A model generated the notes under the pieces. It made no database searches, had not been told where the DNA came from, and saw only the letters and a program-made list of their open reading frames with translations. This document shows positions 1 to 8,552 of a DNA stretch of 17,476 nucleotides, piece by piece. Every line of letters starts with the position of its first letter. The first letter of the stretch is position 1. Position numbers and translations under genes: made by a program. This DNA comes from Paludibacter sp. UBA5753 (GTDB lineage Bacteria; Bacteroidota; Bacteroidia; Bacteroidales; Paludibacteraceae): positions 1 to 17,476 of the forward strand of contig DIFH01000015.1 in assembly GCA_002427615.1 (NCBI GenBank), written 5' to 3'.

Positions 1-457
1 GTTACAAAAGAACGGGATTTTCGGTCAATAAGTATGATAAATGCGAATTAAGAGTTGACTGTTTTATAAGAAAACGATATCTGTTTGATAGATAGGGTAA
101 TTCTAAATTATCGAATTGAAACAGGTTGCTCTAAATTATTGAGATGTTGATAGATAGTCATTCCTTAATAATTTATTTTAAAGCAGGCTGATTGTTCAAA
201 TATTATTTTATGTAAATTTGAAAAATATGAATCAAAAAATTCTCTTTCAGTTTTTCCATCATTCACTTCAAATTCCATCCGGTAGCAGCGGCATATATCT
301 GAATACCCTTTTGTACTACAGGTAATTTAGTCCCCGGAAATCTATTCTTAATATACAGGCTTTTATGCAGTAAATTAACGAAATTCTGCAAATATATACA
401 GATGTTTATGAAGGTATATTGTTTATATACTGAGATTTAATTTATATTAAGGAACGA
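1..457. other. AT-rich flank without a convincing gene
   Basis: This stretch lies downstream of the large protease gene and runs to the window edge. I see no credible start codon with a protein-like frame. Two short words recur in A-B-B-A order as direct repeats: TTGATAGATAG at 85-95 and 147-157, and CTAAATTAT at 103-111 and 131-139. On the minus strand there is an ATG-less open stretch of about 58 codons ending at 263; its last part, before the stop, looks mildly protein-like and could be a decayed gene end, but I do not recognise it. A weak inverted repeat (195-201 with 216-222) has a 14-base loop and no T-tract, so I do not call it a terminator. Confidence 0.5.
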
Positions 458-3400
458 CTATTTATAGTGCAGATATAATTCGGCCGTTATGCCTTCCTGA
501 CTGAAATCCGTACTGACATAGTTGGAATTCTCGACAGATAAAACTTCACCGGTTTTATCGAAACTAGTTCTTCTAATTGTATGGGTGATGTCTCCTACCA
601 TTGCTTTAGTAGCTGCTGTTGAGGTGGTAGAAAATTGTATCACCTCTCCGAATGCACTCTCATTCACAAGATTGAAATTCATCTCAGAAATTTTATTGAA
701 AGTAACTGTTTGGTTATCAGTCGTGATGGAATTCAACCAACCGCTTTTTTCTTCTTTCGATGGCAGTTCTATCCAGCTTTTAATTTTGTTTGTGTTGGTG
801 GTTTTTTGCCTGACTTCGATACTGGATTGTACAAAGTTGTAAATAATGGTTTGTTCAATATCATAAATATTGAGGGCAGTCGGCGCATTCAGGATGGATG
901 TCTGGTCGATTTGATAACCATATTGAACGGATACAGTATAGGTCGAGTCATTGAATTGCGATTTGCTACTGCTGTAATAATTCTCATCGAAACGAAATTC
1001 GGGATTATACATAAATGCAAATGACAAATCGAGTCGTCCGCTGATTCCAAAGTCTGTTACTCTGCCATCGCTGTAGGTGTGGATTGATTTTTCAGAAAGA
1101 CGTACTAATGCGATATCCTCAATATTGAGCACAGGTGTTGCATTCAGTTCAAAACTTGCTTCAAAATTACTTTCACTACCTGCTTTCGCCGGGTTTTGTT
1201 TGTTTATGAACAACAGAAAGGCAATGTTACGGAATTCCCTTTTCGTTTTTTCGGTTCGCCGGTCGATAAACATGGTGTAGGATAGGGAATCAGTGATATC
1301 AACAAAATTCATTTTCTGATTATTGAAATCGTAATACCCGTAATATACTTTATTTTCTCTTTCCCAGTCGTGCAGCTGTTTATAAGTTACTACCACCGGT
1401 CGGTCTTCAGCAGAATTATTCATCAGGTACACCCTCGACGAAAGGTAAGGAAGTGTCATATCTATCTGATCTTTTTGAGGTTCAGATTCATCGGGGTCAA
1501 ATTTGTAGAAAATTTTATCGGCAAAATTGTCTTTTGAATCCTGCATGGAATTTCTGATAAAATATCCGTAAGGGTTATCCTCACGCAGTATGTTGAAATT
1601 TGCGTTGGTACCTTCGATAATGTATTTTACAAAGTTTTCATATTCGTCGCCGATTACTGAGTTCATCGAGAATGCAATATAATTGCTTAAATAGGTTCGC
1701 CAGGTATCTCCACTCAAGCTGGTTGTTTCCTTCAGGAGTGCTACTGGGTCCAACTTCTTTTCGGCCTGCGAATATTTTCTTAAATAATGAATAAACGTTC
1801 CTGCCAGGTAGCAATAATTAACATTGCCTAAAGCGTTTTGTGTCCAGAAACCACTATCCCAATAATCCCAGGATTTTGCCAGAAAATTATAGATTGAATT
1901 TCCCGATTTTCTGCTATCCAGCAGGTATTTTTCCGATTCAGAGACCGGAATAACCGTTTCGTCCCATATCAACCTGTCAGAGAGATGCGCATTGGATTCC
2001 ATCCAGAAAATGTTCCCCGGATCGGGCGAAATGAAGTCGCTTTGTGTGTAGTGCATGTATTCGTGGGCAAGCAGACTTCTCAGTTTTTCGGCATTGCTGA
2101 CGTCGCGATTGATAGTCATATATCCGTTTTTCATTCCCAATAAACCTACTACACCATCGTCATCCATTTCTCTGATATACACCGAAAATACTTGCGGAAC
2201 ATTAAATCCTAATTTGGTGAATTTAAGAAGTATTTCGGACATAAAATGCGCCACATCCTGAACCATTACGGGCGCACCTGCTTCATGCCAGGGCTGGGAA
2301 GGATTTTTATAAAGATTGATAAATTGTTCATCCGCATCCTTGTAATATACCCGTATGTTGTTTCTTTCCCACAAACGGTCGTATTCACCATTATCCTGCA
2401 CCGTTCGCAGTTTAGTGAGGTGACTGGTTTCGAAATTCAACGTAGTATCTTTTAGGCTGACATAACTGTTGTCGTAAGTTACCCATCGGCGTTCTTTTTC
2501 ATCAAAATAAGCTGCTTTATAGCTATGAATGCGGCTGGCGTCAAATTTTGACTTATCAAGAGTTTTCAGTTTGACTACCAGTGGCATTTCAAACACGTCG
2601 CCAAAACTAACTGTAACATCATAAGCGCTGCCTGATTTTACTGAATCTGAAGCAGCCTGAGGATTGTCGAGTTTTGCGATGGTAAGCCGGAAATCCTTAT
2701 CGTACAGTCCTTTGGGCAGAGTAACCTCTATACTGTCTGCTTTTATAGTTTTCGAAGCGTCAGACACATTTATTGTTTCGTCGTACAGCACTTTGCCGAG
2801 CGGTTTGATATGCAGTGTGTCGCTGTAAAGCGGTTCACAATTATTATCCATCACGCAACATCGGTAGTATGCAGGCGTTTTGGGAGCTATCTTCAATTCA
2901 TCCGGTTTCGAACTAACAAGATTTGCTTTTAAATCTTCTCTGGTCATCGTTGTGCTCAGATCAAACCAGGTTTTCCCGTCTGCTGATGCCTGCCACTGGA
3001 GCGTTCCTCTCACCTTCACGGGCGGCACGAGTGTAATGATATTATCTTCTATGGTTTTGGATGTAATTTTAGCTGATTCTATCACCTTGTTTTCCGGATA
3101 TTTTTCGGCAAGTATATCCATTTCGGAAGCAAGTACGAAGGAAACAGGCTCGCTATTCAGGTAATCCAGACAGGGTGCATATCCGGTATGATAACTGCCC
3201 TGAAAGTATGTACTGTAATAATATTTCGGACTGTTTTCGTTGATTATTTTACAGTAATACTTATTCTGAAGAGTTTTTTCATCAATAACAATCGTCAGTT
3301 CTTTGTCCATTTTCAGGGTGTTGATGTCAAATGTATTCTGAAACATCGGATGTAAATTCCAGTAGTATTTGTCATCTGGTAAGGCAAGGGGATACAGTTT

Positions 3401-5761
3401 TGTGATATCCAGCCTAACAGTATCACCCATCATCACCTTTATTGTGTTGTTCGTGAGTTTGATTTCCTTCTGATAACCCAGCGGTTTCCTCAATTCTTCG
3501 GAGCGGGGTATGTGTGAATAAGTGAAGTAGTTGGAGTCCAGTCTCATCTGCATGACACTGTCTTTCATCAGCGTGAGTGGCAATGTATCTGAAAGCTCAT
3601 TATTATGTAAATATAAAATACCTGTTTTTAACTGGCTGATGTCTTTTGGAAAGCGTTTAATTTTATTGTAGCTCATTTCTACAAATGATAATTGGGGGAG
3701 CAGACAAAGCGAAGTCGGCAATTGTTCAATCTGATTGTAATTCATGCTGATAGTGTTCAAATTAGTCATGAGGCTGAGGTCAGGCAGTTGCGAAATCATA
3801 TTGCTGTCGGCAGTCAGGTAATTCAGATTTACCAGACTCGACCAGGTTTCAGGTATTTCTTTTATCTTGTTGTTGGACAGGTCAATATATGTCAGTTTGG
3901 TTAGCTGTCCCATTTCTGCCGGAACGGCAGTTAACTGATTATTTTGCAGTTCAATCCGTTGCAGATTAGTCAGCATCCCGATTTCCGGTGGTACAAGCGA
4001 GATTTTATTGTTTTGGACGCGCAGGTTTTGTAAAGCCGTGAAGTTCTTAAATGATACCGGCAAATTTCCTTCAATCAGATTATCGTTCAGAGCCAAATCA
4101 TATAATTGGCTGTTGTTCCATGCTCCCGCCTCTATCTGTGTGAGCCGGTTTGCAGATAAATTAAGCGTTTGCAGATTATTCAACTGCCCCAGCGAAGCGG
4201 GAACAGCACCTGTCAATTGATTGTTTTTCAGAACCAGAGATTTAAGACGGGCAAGATTGACAAGTTCCACGGGGATAGTTCCTGTCAAATTTCCATCATA
4301 TAAATGCAGATTCTCCAGATTTTTCAGGTTACCGACAGATGCCGGAATTGTTCCTTCCACCTTGTTCAAACGGCAGGTTTCTAATTCCGTCAGGTTTCCA
4401 AAATCGGGAGTTATCGGAATTTTGAAATTGCCATCAAACTTTCTGTCGATTATAGTTAAATTCTTAAGTTTGGTTAGTTTGTATATTTCCGTAGTTAATG
4501 TACCTGTAAAGAAATCTTCCAATATCAGCGAGGTTAATTCTGTCAATCCGGCAATCTCATCGGGTATGGAACACAAAGCGTTGAAATATTCATTCCGTAA
4601 AGATATTCCGGTAACTCGTCCGTTTAGAACTTCAACATTTTCCCAGCTCTGTACTGGTGTGTTCAGATGCCAGCCGGTATTTCCATTGAATGCTTGATGT
4701 ATTTTCGTCAGAATCAGCGAGTCTGTTTTGTTTACTTCAGAAGCTTCGGTAGAAATATACCAGGCGCTTGCATTCGTTCCAAATTTGTACCCTACATCGA
4801 AATAGGTGTTGTTGAACAGAGGATAATAGCCGTTGTAATTGCCTCCCCAGCCAAAATTCAGATGATACCATCCCTCCTCGTCGTAACCATCCACTACCAC
4901 CGCATGTTCGGGAGTGCCGGGTAATTCTACATAAACCGGGCGGGCGTGTTGCAACTCGTTTTCTATGGTTGAATTTTTTGACAACACATAATACTTGAAA
5001 TACTTCTCTATTGTCCTGATATAATCTTTGGCTGACGGCATACTTCCACTCACACTTCCACAGTAGTTCATATCCATGCCTACACCGATGTGATATGACA
5101 GTAATTTGTAATCATCATCCGTAGGATTAACCCAGTTGTAGGTTGTGTTCCCGAAATCAGCACATAAGTCGCCGTAAATGGGATGTGTGAAACAATGTGA
5201 TCCTGAACCTTTTTCGGGGTACTTGTGATAAGCCATAATTTGAGCTAAAGCCGTAGCTACACATCCTGTCGCACAACCGCCTACGTATTCGTGATTAAAC
5301 TGGTTTAATGCAATCCCCTTTGCGTCGAGTAGCGGCTCCATGGCTGCTTTCACGTTGAAACTTAGTTGAGTAGGTTCACCGGTTATCCGGAGCGAGTCCT
5401 CGTATATTCTGATTAGTGACTCTAAAAAAGGAGGAACATGCTCTTTTTGAAATTTTCCCTTTGGGGAATATCCTGCAATGGCAAACTTGCTGTTGTTTTG
5501 TACCACTAAAGCAAATCCGTTACCGGCACTTTGATACACAAATACCGGTGTATGTACCCATCGCTCCGATTCATATACCTGAACGAGCGATACAGGTTGT
5601 ACGGTATCGCCCTTGATCCGTTGCATGGAACTGTTGGCGAAAAATCCGGATACAAAGTTTTTTGCTCCTTCACTGTCGGGTTTCTCTGCCGATAATACAG
5701 CCGGACTCAACATTCCAACCCAAAATAATACCCGGATAACAGGATGAAAACATCTGTTCAT
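458..5761 (-). CDS. Secreted C10 (streptopain-like) cysteine protease with leucine-rich repeats and a second, HExxH metallopeptidase-like domain
   Basis: A predicted exported protein of 1767 residues. The N-terminus is a signal peptide (basic MNRCFHPVIR, hydrophobic core to about residue 24, likely cut after VLSA). Residues about 30-340 form a propeptide and C10 peptidase domain: catalytic Cys167 in GCVATALAQIM, catalytic His286 in HAVVVDGY, and the supporting LNFGWGG motif with Asn302 and Trp305. Residues about 380-745 are some 15 leucine-rich repeats of the L..L.L..N.L.G.IP type. Beta-sandwich or Ig-like regions follow (about 770-1120). A second protease-like motif, HEYMH at 1233-1237, is followed 18 residues later by Glu1255 in WMESNAH, the gluzincin arrangement. 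No T9SS sorting domain is recognisable at the C-terminus. GAAAGGAA lies just upstream of the ATG. It is the last gene of the run starting at 8346, 61 bases after the preceding lipoprotein gene. Either activity could be inactive; substrates are unknown. Confidence 0.9.
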   Translation of the reverse strand: MNRCFHPVIRVLFWVGMLSPAVLSAEKPDSEGAKNFVSGFFANSSMQRIKGDTVQPVSLVQVYESERWVHTPVFVYQSAGNGFALVVQNNSKFAIAGYSPKGKFQKEHVPPFLESLIRIYEDSLRITGEPTQLSFNVKAAMEPLLDAKGIALNQFNHEYVGGCATGCVATALAQIMAYHKYPEKGSGSHCFTHPIYGDLCADFGNTTYNWVNPTDDDYKLLSYHIGVGMDMNYCGSVSGSMPSAKDYIRTIEKYFKYYVLSKNSTIENELQHARPVYVELPGTPEHAVVVDGYDEEGWYHLNFGWGGNYNGYYPLFNNTYFDVGYKFGTNASAWYISTEASEVNKTDSLILTKIHQAFNGNTGWHLNTPVQSWENVEVLNGRVTGISLRNEYFNALCSIPDEIAGLTELTSLILEDFFTGTLTTEIYKLTKLKNLTIIDRKFDGNFKIPITPDFGNLTELETCRLNKVEGTIPASVGNLKNLENLHLYDGNLTGTIPVELVNLARLKSLVLKNNQLTGAVPASLGQLNNLQTLNLSANRLTQIEAGAWNNSQLYDLALNDNLIEGNLPVSFKNFTALQNLRVQNNKISLVPPEIGMLTNLQRIELQNNQLTAVPAEMGQLTKLTYIDLSNNKIKEIPETWSSLVNLNYLTADSNMISQLPDLSLMTNLNTISMNYNQIEQLPTSLCLLPQLSFVEMSYNKIKRFPKDISQLKTGILYLHNNELSDTLPLTLMKDSVMQMRLDSNYFTYSHIPRSEELRKPLGYQKEIKLTNNTIKVMMGDTVRLDITKLYPLALPDDKYYWNLHPMFQNTFDINTLKMDKELTIVIDEKTLQNKYYCKIINENSPKYYYSTYFQGSYHTGYAPCLDYLNSEPVSFVLASEMDILAEKYPENKVIESAKITSKTIEDNIITLVPPVKVRGTLQWQASADGKTWFDLSTTMTREDLKANLVSSKPDELKIAPKTPAYYRCCVMDNNCEPLYSDTLHIKPLGKVLYDETINVSDASKTIKADSIEVTLPKGLYDKDFRLTIAKLDNPQAASDSVKSGSAYDVTVSFGDVFEMPLVVKLKTLDKSKFDASRIHSYKAAYFDEKERRWVTYDNSYVSLKDTTLNFETSHLTKLRTVQDNGEYDRLWERNNIRVYYKDADEQFINLYKNPSQPWHEAGAPVMVQDVAHFMSEILLKFTKLGFNVPQVFSVYIREMDDDGVVGLLGMKNGYMTINRDVSNAEKLRSLLAHEYMHYTQSDFISPDPGNIFWMESNAHLSDRLIWDETVIPVSESEKYLLDSRKSGNSIYNFLAKSWDYWDSGFWTQNALGNVNYCYLAGTFIHYLRKYSQAEKKLDPVALLKETTSLSGDTWRTYLSNYIAFSMNSVIGDEYENFVKYIIEGTNANFNILREDNPYGYFIRNSMQDSKDNFADKIFYKFDPDESEPQKDQIDMTLPYLSSRVYLMNNSAEDRPVVVTYKQLHDWERENKVYYGYYDFNNQKMNFVDITDSLSYTMFIDRRTEKTKREFRNIAFLLFINKQNPAKAGSESNFEASFELNATPVLNIEDIALVRLSEKSIHTYSDGRVTDFGISGRLDLSFAFMYNPEFRFDENYYSSSKSQFNDSTYTVSVQYGYQIDQTSILNAPTALNIYDIEQTIIYNFVQSSIEVRQKTTNTNKIKSWIELPSKEEKSGWLNSITTDNQTVTFNKISEMNFNLVNESAFGEVIQFSTTSTAATKAMVGDITHTIRRTSFDKTGEVLSVENSNYVSTDFSQEGITAELYLHYK

Positions 5762-5822
5762 AGCAAGTTCCTTTCAAAAAAAATTAATATCGTTGAAATC
5801 CAGCAACCTGTGCAGTCGACTG

Positions 5823-6488
5823 TTAAATTCTGGAAGTTTGGATGACTGTTCCGTCTTCGAGATAAAATTCAATACCTACCAGTCCGAATTTGTGATTGCC
5901 GATGTACACGATTTTGGAAATTCCCGGTTCATGGAAGATTTGCTCTACTTTTACTACTTTTATGTTGAAGAAAACATAACTGTAGTCATCAGTTTCCGAT
6001 TTGTATGATACTTTAAAATCAATTTTTTCAGTACCGTTATATTTATAACTCCAACTGTCGCCCTTCTTGGCATCGTATTTCATGGCAACAACTTGCCGGT
6101 TATCCGGATCAATGAAAGCCATTCCTTCCGAACTGTTAAATAATTTGATACTTGTTTTGAAATTTCCCTGTGAGTCAACAAATTTTGTTTGATCACTGAA
6201 GTAAGTTGAACCTAAATTTTCAAGTAATTGTTTGTAATTGTTAGAAACCGGACATTTTGCTTCAATTACTATCACACCACTTTGATTATCAACGACTTTT
6301 AGTTCAACATCCGAAGGTAATCCTTCACCTCTTAATTTTGAAATGCTTCCTACCTGATTTTCCGCAAAATCGGTGTTGCCACCAATTGTTGGGCTGTTTT
6401 TGATATCGATATTATCGCATCCTTGAACTGATAAGAGTAATCCAAGTATTGTTAACCCTAATCCGGAAAATAATATTACTTTTTTCAT
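5823..6488 (-). CDS. Predicted lipoprotein, unknown function
   Basis: A 221-residue protein with a lipoprotein signal: MKK start, a hydrophobic stretch, and a lipobox ending at Cys24 (LSVQGC). This predicts processing by signal peptidase II and anchoring in the outer or inner membrane. The mature part is polar and beta-rich, with no family I recognise; around residues 130-150 it has the pattern seen in extracellular beta-sheet proteins. It lies 51 bases downstream of the T9SS-sorted protein gene and 61 bases upstream of the C10 protease gene on the same strand, so it is probably co-transcribed and exported to the same compartment. Because C10 proteases are sometimes encoded next to small inhibitor-like proteins, an inhibitor role is conceivable, but nothing in the sequence demonstrates it. 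Confidence 0.75.
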   Translation of the reverse strand: MKKVILFSGLGLTILGLLLSVQGCDNIDIKNSPTIGGNTDFAENQVGSISKLRGEGLPSDVELKVVDNQSGVIVIEAKCPVSNNYKQLLENLGSTYFSDQTKFVDSQGNFKTSIKLFNSSEGMAFIDPDNRQVVAMKYDAKKGDSWSYKYNGTEKIDFKVSYKSETDDYSYVFFNIKVVKVEQIFHEPGISKIVYIGNHKFGLVGIEFYLEDGTVIQTSRI

Positions 6489-6539
6489 GGCATTGTTGTT
6501 TTCATGATTTGTTAATAGCTTGTATTTTAAATTGATGAT

Positions 6540-7157
6540 TTATTGTTGAACAATGATTTTCACCACCTTGTGATAGTCATTGGTTTGCACCGAAACAAAG
6601 TACGTTCCTGCAGCAAGTTCGCACGTTACATCAGCGCTGCCGATGATTTGATGCTGATACTTCAGCGCACCGTTCGTGTCAAAAATCCGAACATTTGCGC
6701 GTAGCGGACTTTCAGCATCGGGCAGGGTGATGTGCAGGAGTCCATTCTTTACCAGCGTAGGGAAGATTTTATATTCACTTCCTTTTTCTTTGTCCTGGCT
6801 GCCAATTCTGGCAATCACTTTCATTGAAAACGAATTTACAGAAAAACAGCGGTTTTTATCTATGGCTTTCAGTTCAAATTTATCGCCTTTAGTGGGAGTG
6901 ATTATTGCCACGTCGCCTGTTCCGATTACTTTCCCGTTTTGAATCCATTCATACGTGTATGGTTCAATGCCGCCTGTAACACTGTATCCCATCAATCCCA
7001 ACACCACAGGCATTCCTTCGGGAACTTGTTCGTCAAATAGCACCACCACTTCCAAGGGCTCTTTTGCTTGTGGTGGAATTTCCATTTTTACGATAGTTTG
7101 GGAATGAAGACATAATAAAGAGCCTATCAATGTGAATATTAAAATGTATACCTTCAT
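6540..7157 (-). CDS. Small T9SS-sorted protein with a PKD/SprB-like region
   Basis: A 205-residue exported protein. Residues 1-19 are a signal peptide (hydrophobic ILIFTLIGSLLCL, cut near HSQ). Residues about 35-115 have the look of a PKD/SprB-like beta domain (GGIEPYTYEW, then a Cys-containing end with NRCFSVNSF). Residues about 128-205 are a type A T9SS C-terminal sorting domain: YKIFPTLVKNGLLHI, VRIFDTNGAL, then ELAAGTYFVSVQ and the terminal KVVKIIVQQ. Such domains direct passage through the type IX system, usually with removal of the domain and attachment to the cell surface. It lies 19 bases after the SUMF1 lipoprotein gene, implying one transcript. The protein is mostly sorting signal with one small domain, so it may be a surface adaptor rather than an enzyme. 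The family assignment of the sorting domain is firm; the role is not. Confidence 0.85.
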   Translation of the reverse strand: MKVYILIFTLIGSLLCLHSQTIVKMEIPPQAKEPLEVVVLFDEQVPEGMPVVLGLMGYSVTGGIEPYTYEWIQNGKVIGTGDVAIITPTKGDKFELKAIDKNRCFSVNSFSMKVIARIGSQDKEKGSEYKIFPTLVKNGLLHITLPDAESPLRANVRIFDTNGALKYQHQIIGSADVTCELAAGTYFVSVQTNDYHKVVKIIVQQ

Positions 7158-7176
7158 AATGATTTAATTTTTAGAG

Positions 7177-8346
7177 TTACAATGAAATTACAAGCCGGAA
7201 GCCGGTATTTTTACTGAAAAAACAAGTGGGTTCATCGGGGGCTCCTGTATTGCCCCAACATCCGTCATATCCGTTTGGCGTTATGCTGTATCTATATTTA
7301 ACATTGCAGTGTGAATTACCCCACATTTCATCATCTTCAAAATTTCCCCCACGCACTATTTTTTTAGTTCCTGTAGCTGGTCCTTTTGGATTAGTCTCCA
7401 AAGCCGGTATTTGAACAGATTGATTTACAATAGGCCAGCCGTAATAATTATCGTACCAATCGCTGCACCATTCATTTACATTTCCACTCATATCATAAAG
7501 CCCAAGTTCGTTTGAAAGTTTTTCTTTCACATTGTGTTTTGCGGCGGCGGCATTCTGATTATACCAGGCCACATCGTCCAGCGTGTTGCTTCCGGCATAT
7601 TTATAACCGTGCGTTTTTTTACCGCCAAGCGCTGCGTATTCCCATTCTGCTTCGGTTGGTAAACGGAAAGTTTTTCCGGTAGTTTGATTCAGCGCAGGAA
7701 TAAAATCAGTTATAATTCCATTCCAAATGGTTTCGCTTACGGGTAAATTAGGTTGATCTGTTTCATTATGGTCTGTGTAAGGCAAACTTCCTTTTACGGC
7801 TTTCCAAAGTTCGTTAGTAACTTCGGTTTCCGATATGTAAAAATCGCTAAGTTGAACCAAATGAGGATATCCAAAGATGGATTGATCTTCACTACTTCCC
7901 ATATTATATTGACCGCCTTCAACCAAAATCATATTGAAAGTAACATTGTTTACATTGAATGAAATCTTTGAAGATCCGGCTTGTGTAATTTTTAATTCTG
8001 AAGTTTTATCCCCCGCGTTGAAAGTTACGGTTGCCTCTCTTGTAAAACCATCGTTTTTTGTTGCCCCAACTAAAATACCGGTATTTTTATTCCCTGAAGT
8101 TGCTGAAAGTGAAAGCCAATCAGCAGTTTCAGTTGCAGTCCAGGATTTATTCGTTTTAATGACTATTAAACTTGCATCTTTTTCAGCGGTAAAAGTAATA
8201 TCAGAAATGGATACACCCAGGGAATCTACTGTTACAATGGGAGGATTATTAGGGTCATCGGGGTCATCGGGATTATCCGGTGGATTTGAAGTTTTGCAAC
8301 TTGCAAAGATCAAAATTAATCCCCAAAAAAGAAATAGTTTTTTCAT
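7177..8346 (-). CDS. BACON and SUMF1 (formylglycine-generating-enzyme-like) domain lipoprotein
   Basis: A 389-residue protein. A lipobox ends at Cys17 (LIFASC), followed by an acidic proline spacer (DNPDDPDDPNNPP, residues 24-36) that probably holds the rest off the membrane. Residues about 44-125 are a BACON domain (WTATETADWLSLS, ending in ELKITQAG). Residues about 137-389 are a SUMF1/FGE-type domain: VEGGQYNMGS, TEVTNELW, FRLPTEAEWEYAALGG, LGLYDMSGNVNEWCSDWYD, VRGGNF and the closing TGFRLV. By eye, the two redox cysteines of true formylglycine-generating enzymes are not both at their expected positions before YRYS (Cys347 is displaced and Lys350 occupies one site), so it is more likely a binding or structural relative, like many Bacteroidota lipoproteins of this family. 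It is the first gene of the leftward run and diverges from the AraC-type gene. Confidence 0.88.
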   Translation of the reverse strand: MKKLFLFWGLILIFASCKTSNPPDNPDDPDDPNNPPIVTVDSLGVSISDITFTAEKDASLIVIKTNKSWTATETADWLSLSATSGNKNTGILVGATKNDGFTREATVTFNAGDKTSELKITQAGSSKISFNVNNVTFNMILVEGGQYNMGSSEDQSIFGYPHLVQLSDFYISETEVTNELWKAVKGSLPYTDHNETDQPNLPVSETIWNGIITDFIPALNQTTGKTFRLPTEAEWEYAALGGKKTHGYKYAGSNTLDDVAWYNQNAAAAKHNVKEKLSNELGLYDMSGNVNEWCSDWYDNYYGWPIVNQSVQIPALETNPKGPATGTKKIVRGGNFEDDEMWGNSHCNVKYRYSITPNGYDGCWGNTGAPDEPTCFFSKNTGFRLVISL

Positions 8347-8396
8347 ACTGTCATTTATAAGTTGTTGAATTTATTTTAAGTATGATATGATTTTAA

Positions 8397-8404
8397 CAAA
8401 TATA
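8397..8404 (-). promoter_or_regulatory. Possible -7 box for the leftward exported-protein run
   Basis: Read on the minus strand this is TATATTTG, an exact match to the Bacteroidota -7 element TAnnTTTG. It sits about 50 bases before the start of the SUMF1 lipoprotein gene. No TTTG lies at the usual distance upstream, so only half of the promoter pattern is present. A second match (8407-8414) is immediately adjacent. The call is inference from pattern and position. Confidence 0.4.
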
Positions 8405-8443
8405 TACAAATGTATTCAAAATTTATTTATACCTTTATCCCAT

Positions 8444-8480
8444 ATCGTAAAAAAAACCTCTCAAATCGTAAAAAAAACTT
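8444..8480 (+). repeat. Direct repeat with 21-bp period, candidate operator between divergent genes
   Basis: The 14-base word ATCGTAAAAAAAAC occurs at 8444-8457 and again at 8465-8478, exactly 21 bp apart, which is two helical turns. It lies near the middle between promoter-like boxes facing left (8397-8404) and right (8501-8532). Paired same-orientation half-sites on one DNA face are the usual arrangement for AraC-type dimers, and an AraC-type gene is next door. That it is the operator is inference. Confidence 0.5.
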
Positions 8481-8500
8481 ACAAAAGATGGATAAAGTTC

Positions 8501-8532
8501 TTTGGATTAAAAAAGAATAATGTCTATATTTG
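8501..8532 (+). promoter_or_regulatory. Bacteroidota-type promoter of the AraC-type gene
   Basis: TTTG at 8501-8504 and TATATTTG at 8525-8532 match both consensus boxes (TTTG and TAnnTTTG) exactly, separated by 20 bp. Transcription would begin near 8539. The ATG at 8520 lies inside the promoter and so cannot be the start used from it; the next in-frame ATG, at 8553, would follow a leader of roughly 14 bases. Confidence 0.6.
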
Positions 8533-8552
8533 TAAACTTTCATTTATATCCG

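Noticed and set aside
195..222. TTCAAAT/ATTTGAA inverted repeat as terminator of the leftward run
   Set aside because: The 14-base loop, the weak AT stem and the lack of a following T-tract make it a poor terminator.
263..430. ATG-less minus-strand open stretch of about 58 codons
   Set aside because: There is no start codon or family match; only the last 25 or so codons look protein-like, which is too little to call a pseudogene.
4221..4697. 158-residue plus-strand open frame
   Set aside because: It is antisense to the leucine-rich-repeat part of the large protease and reflects the repeat composition rather than a gene.
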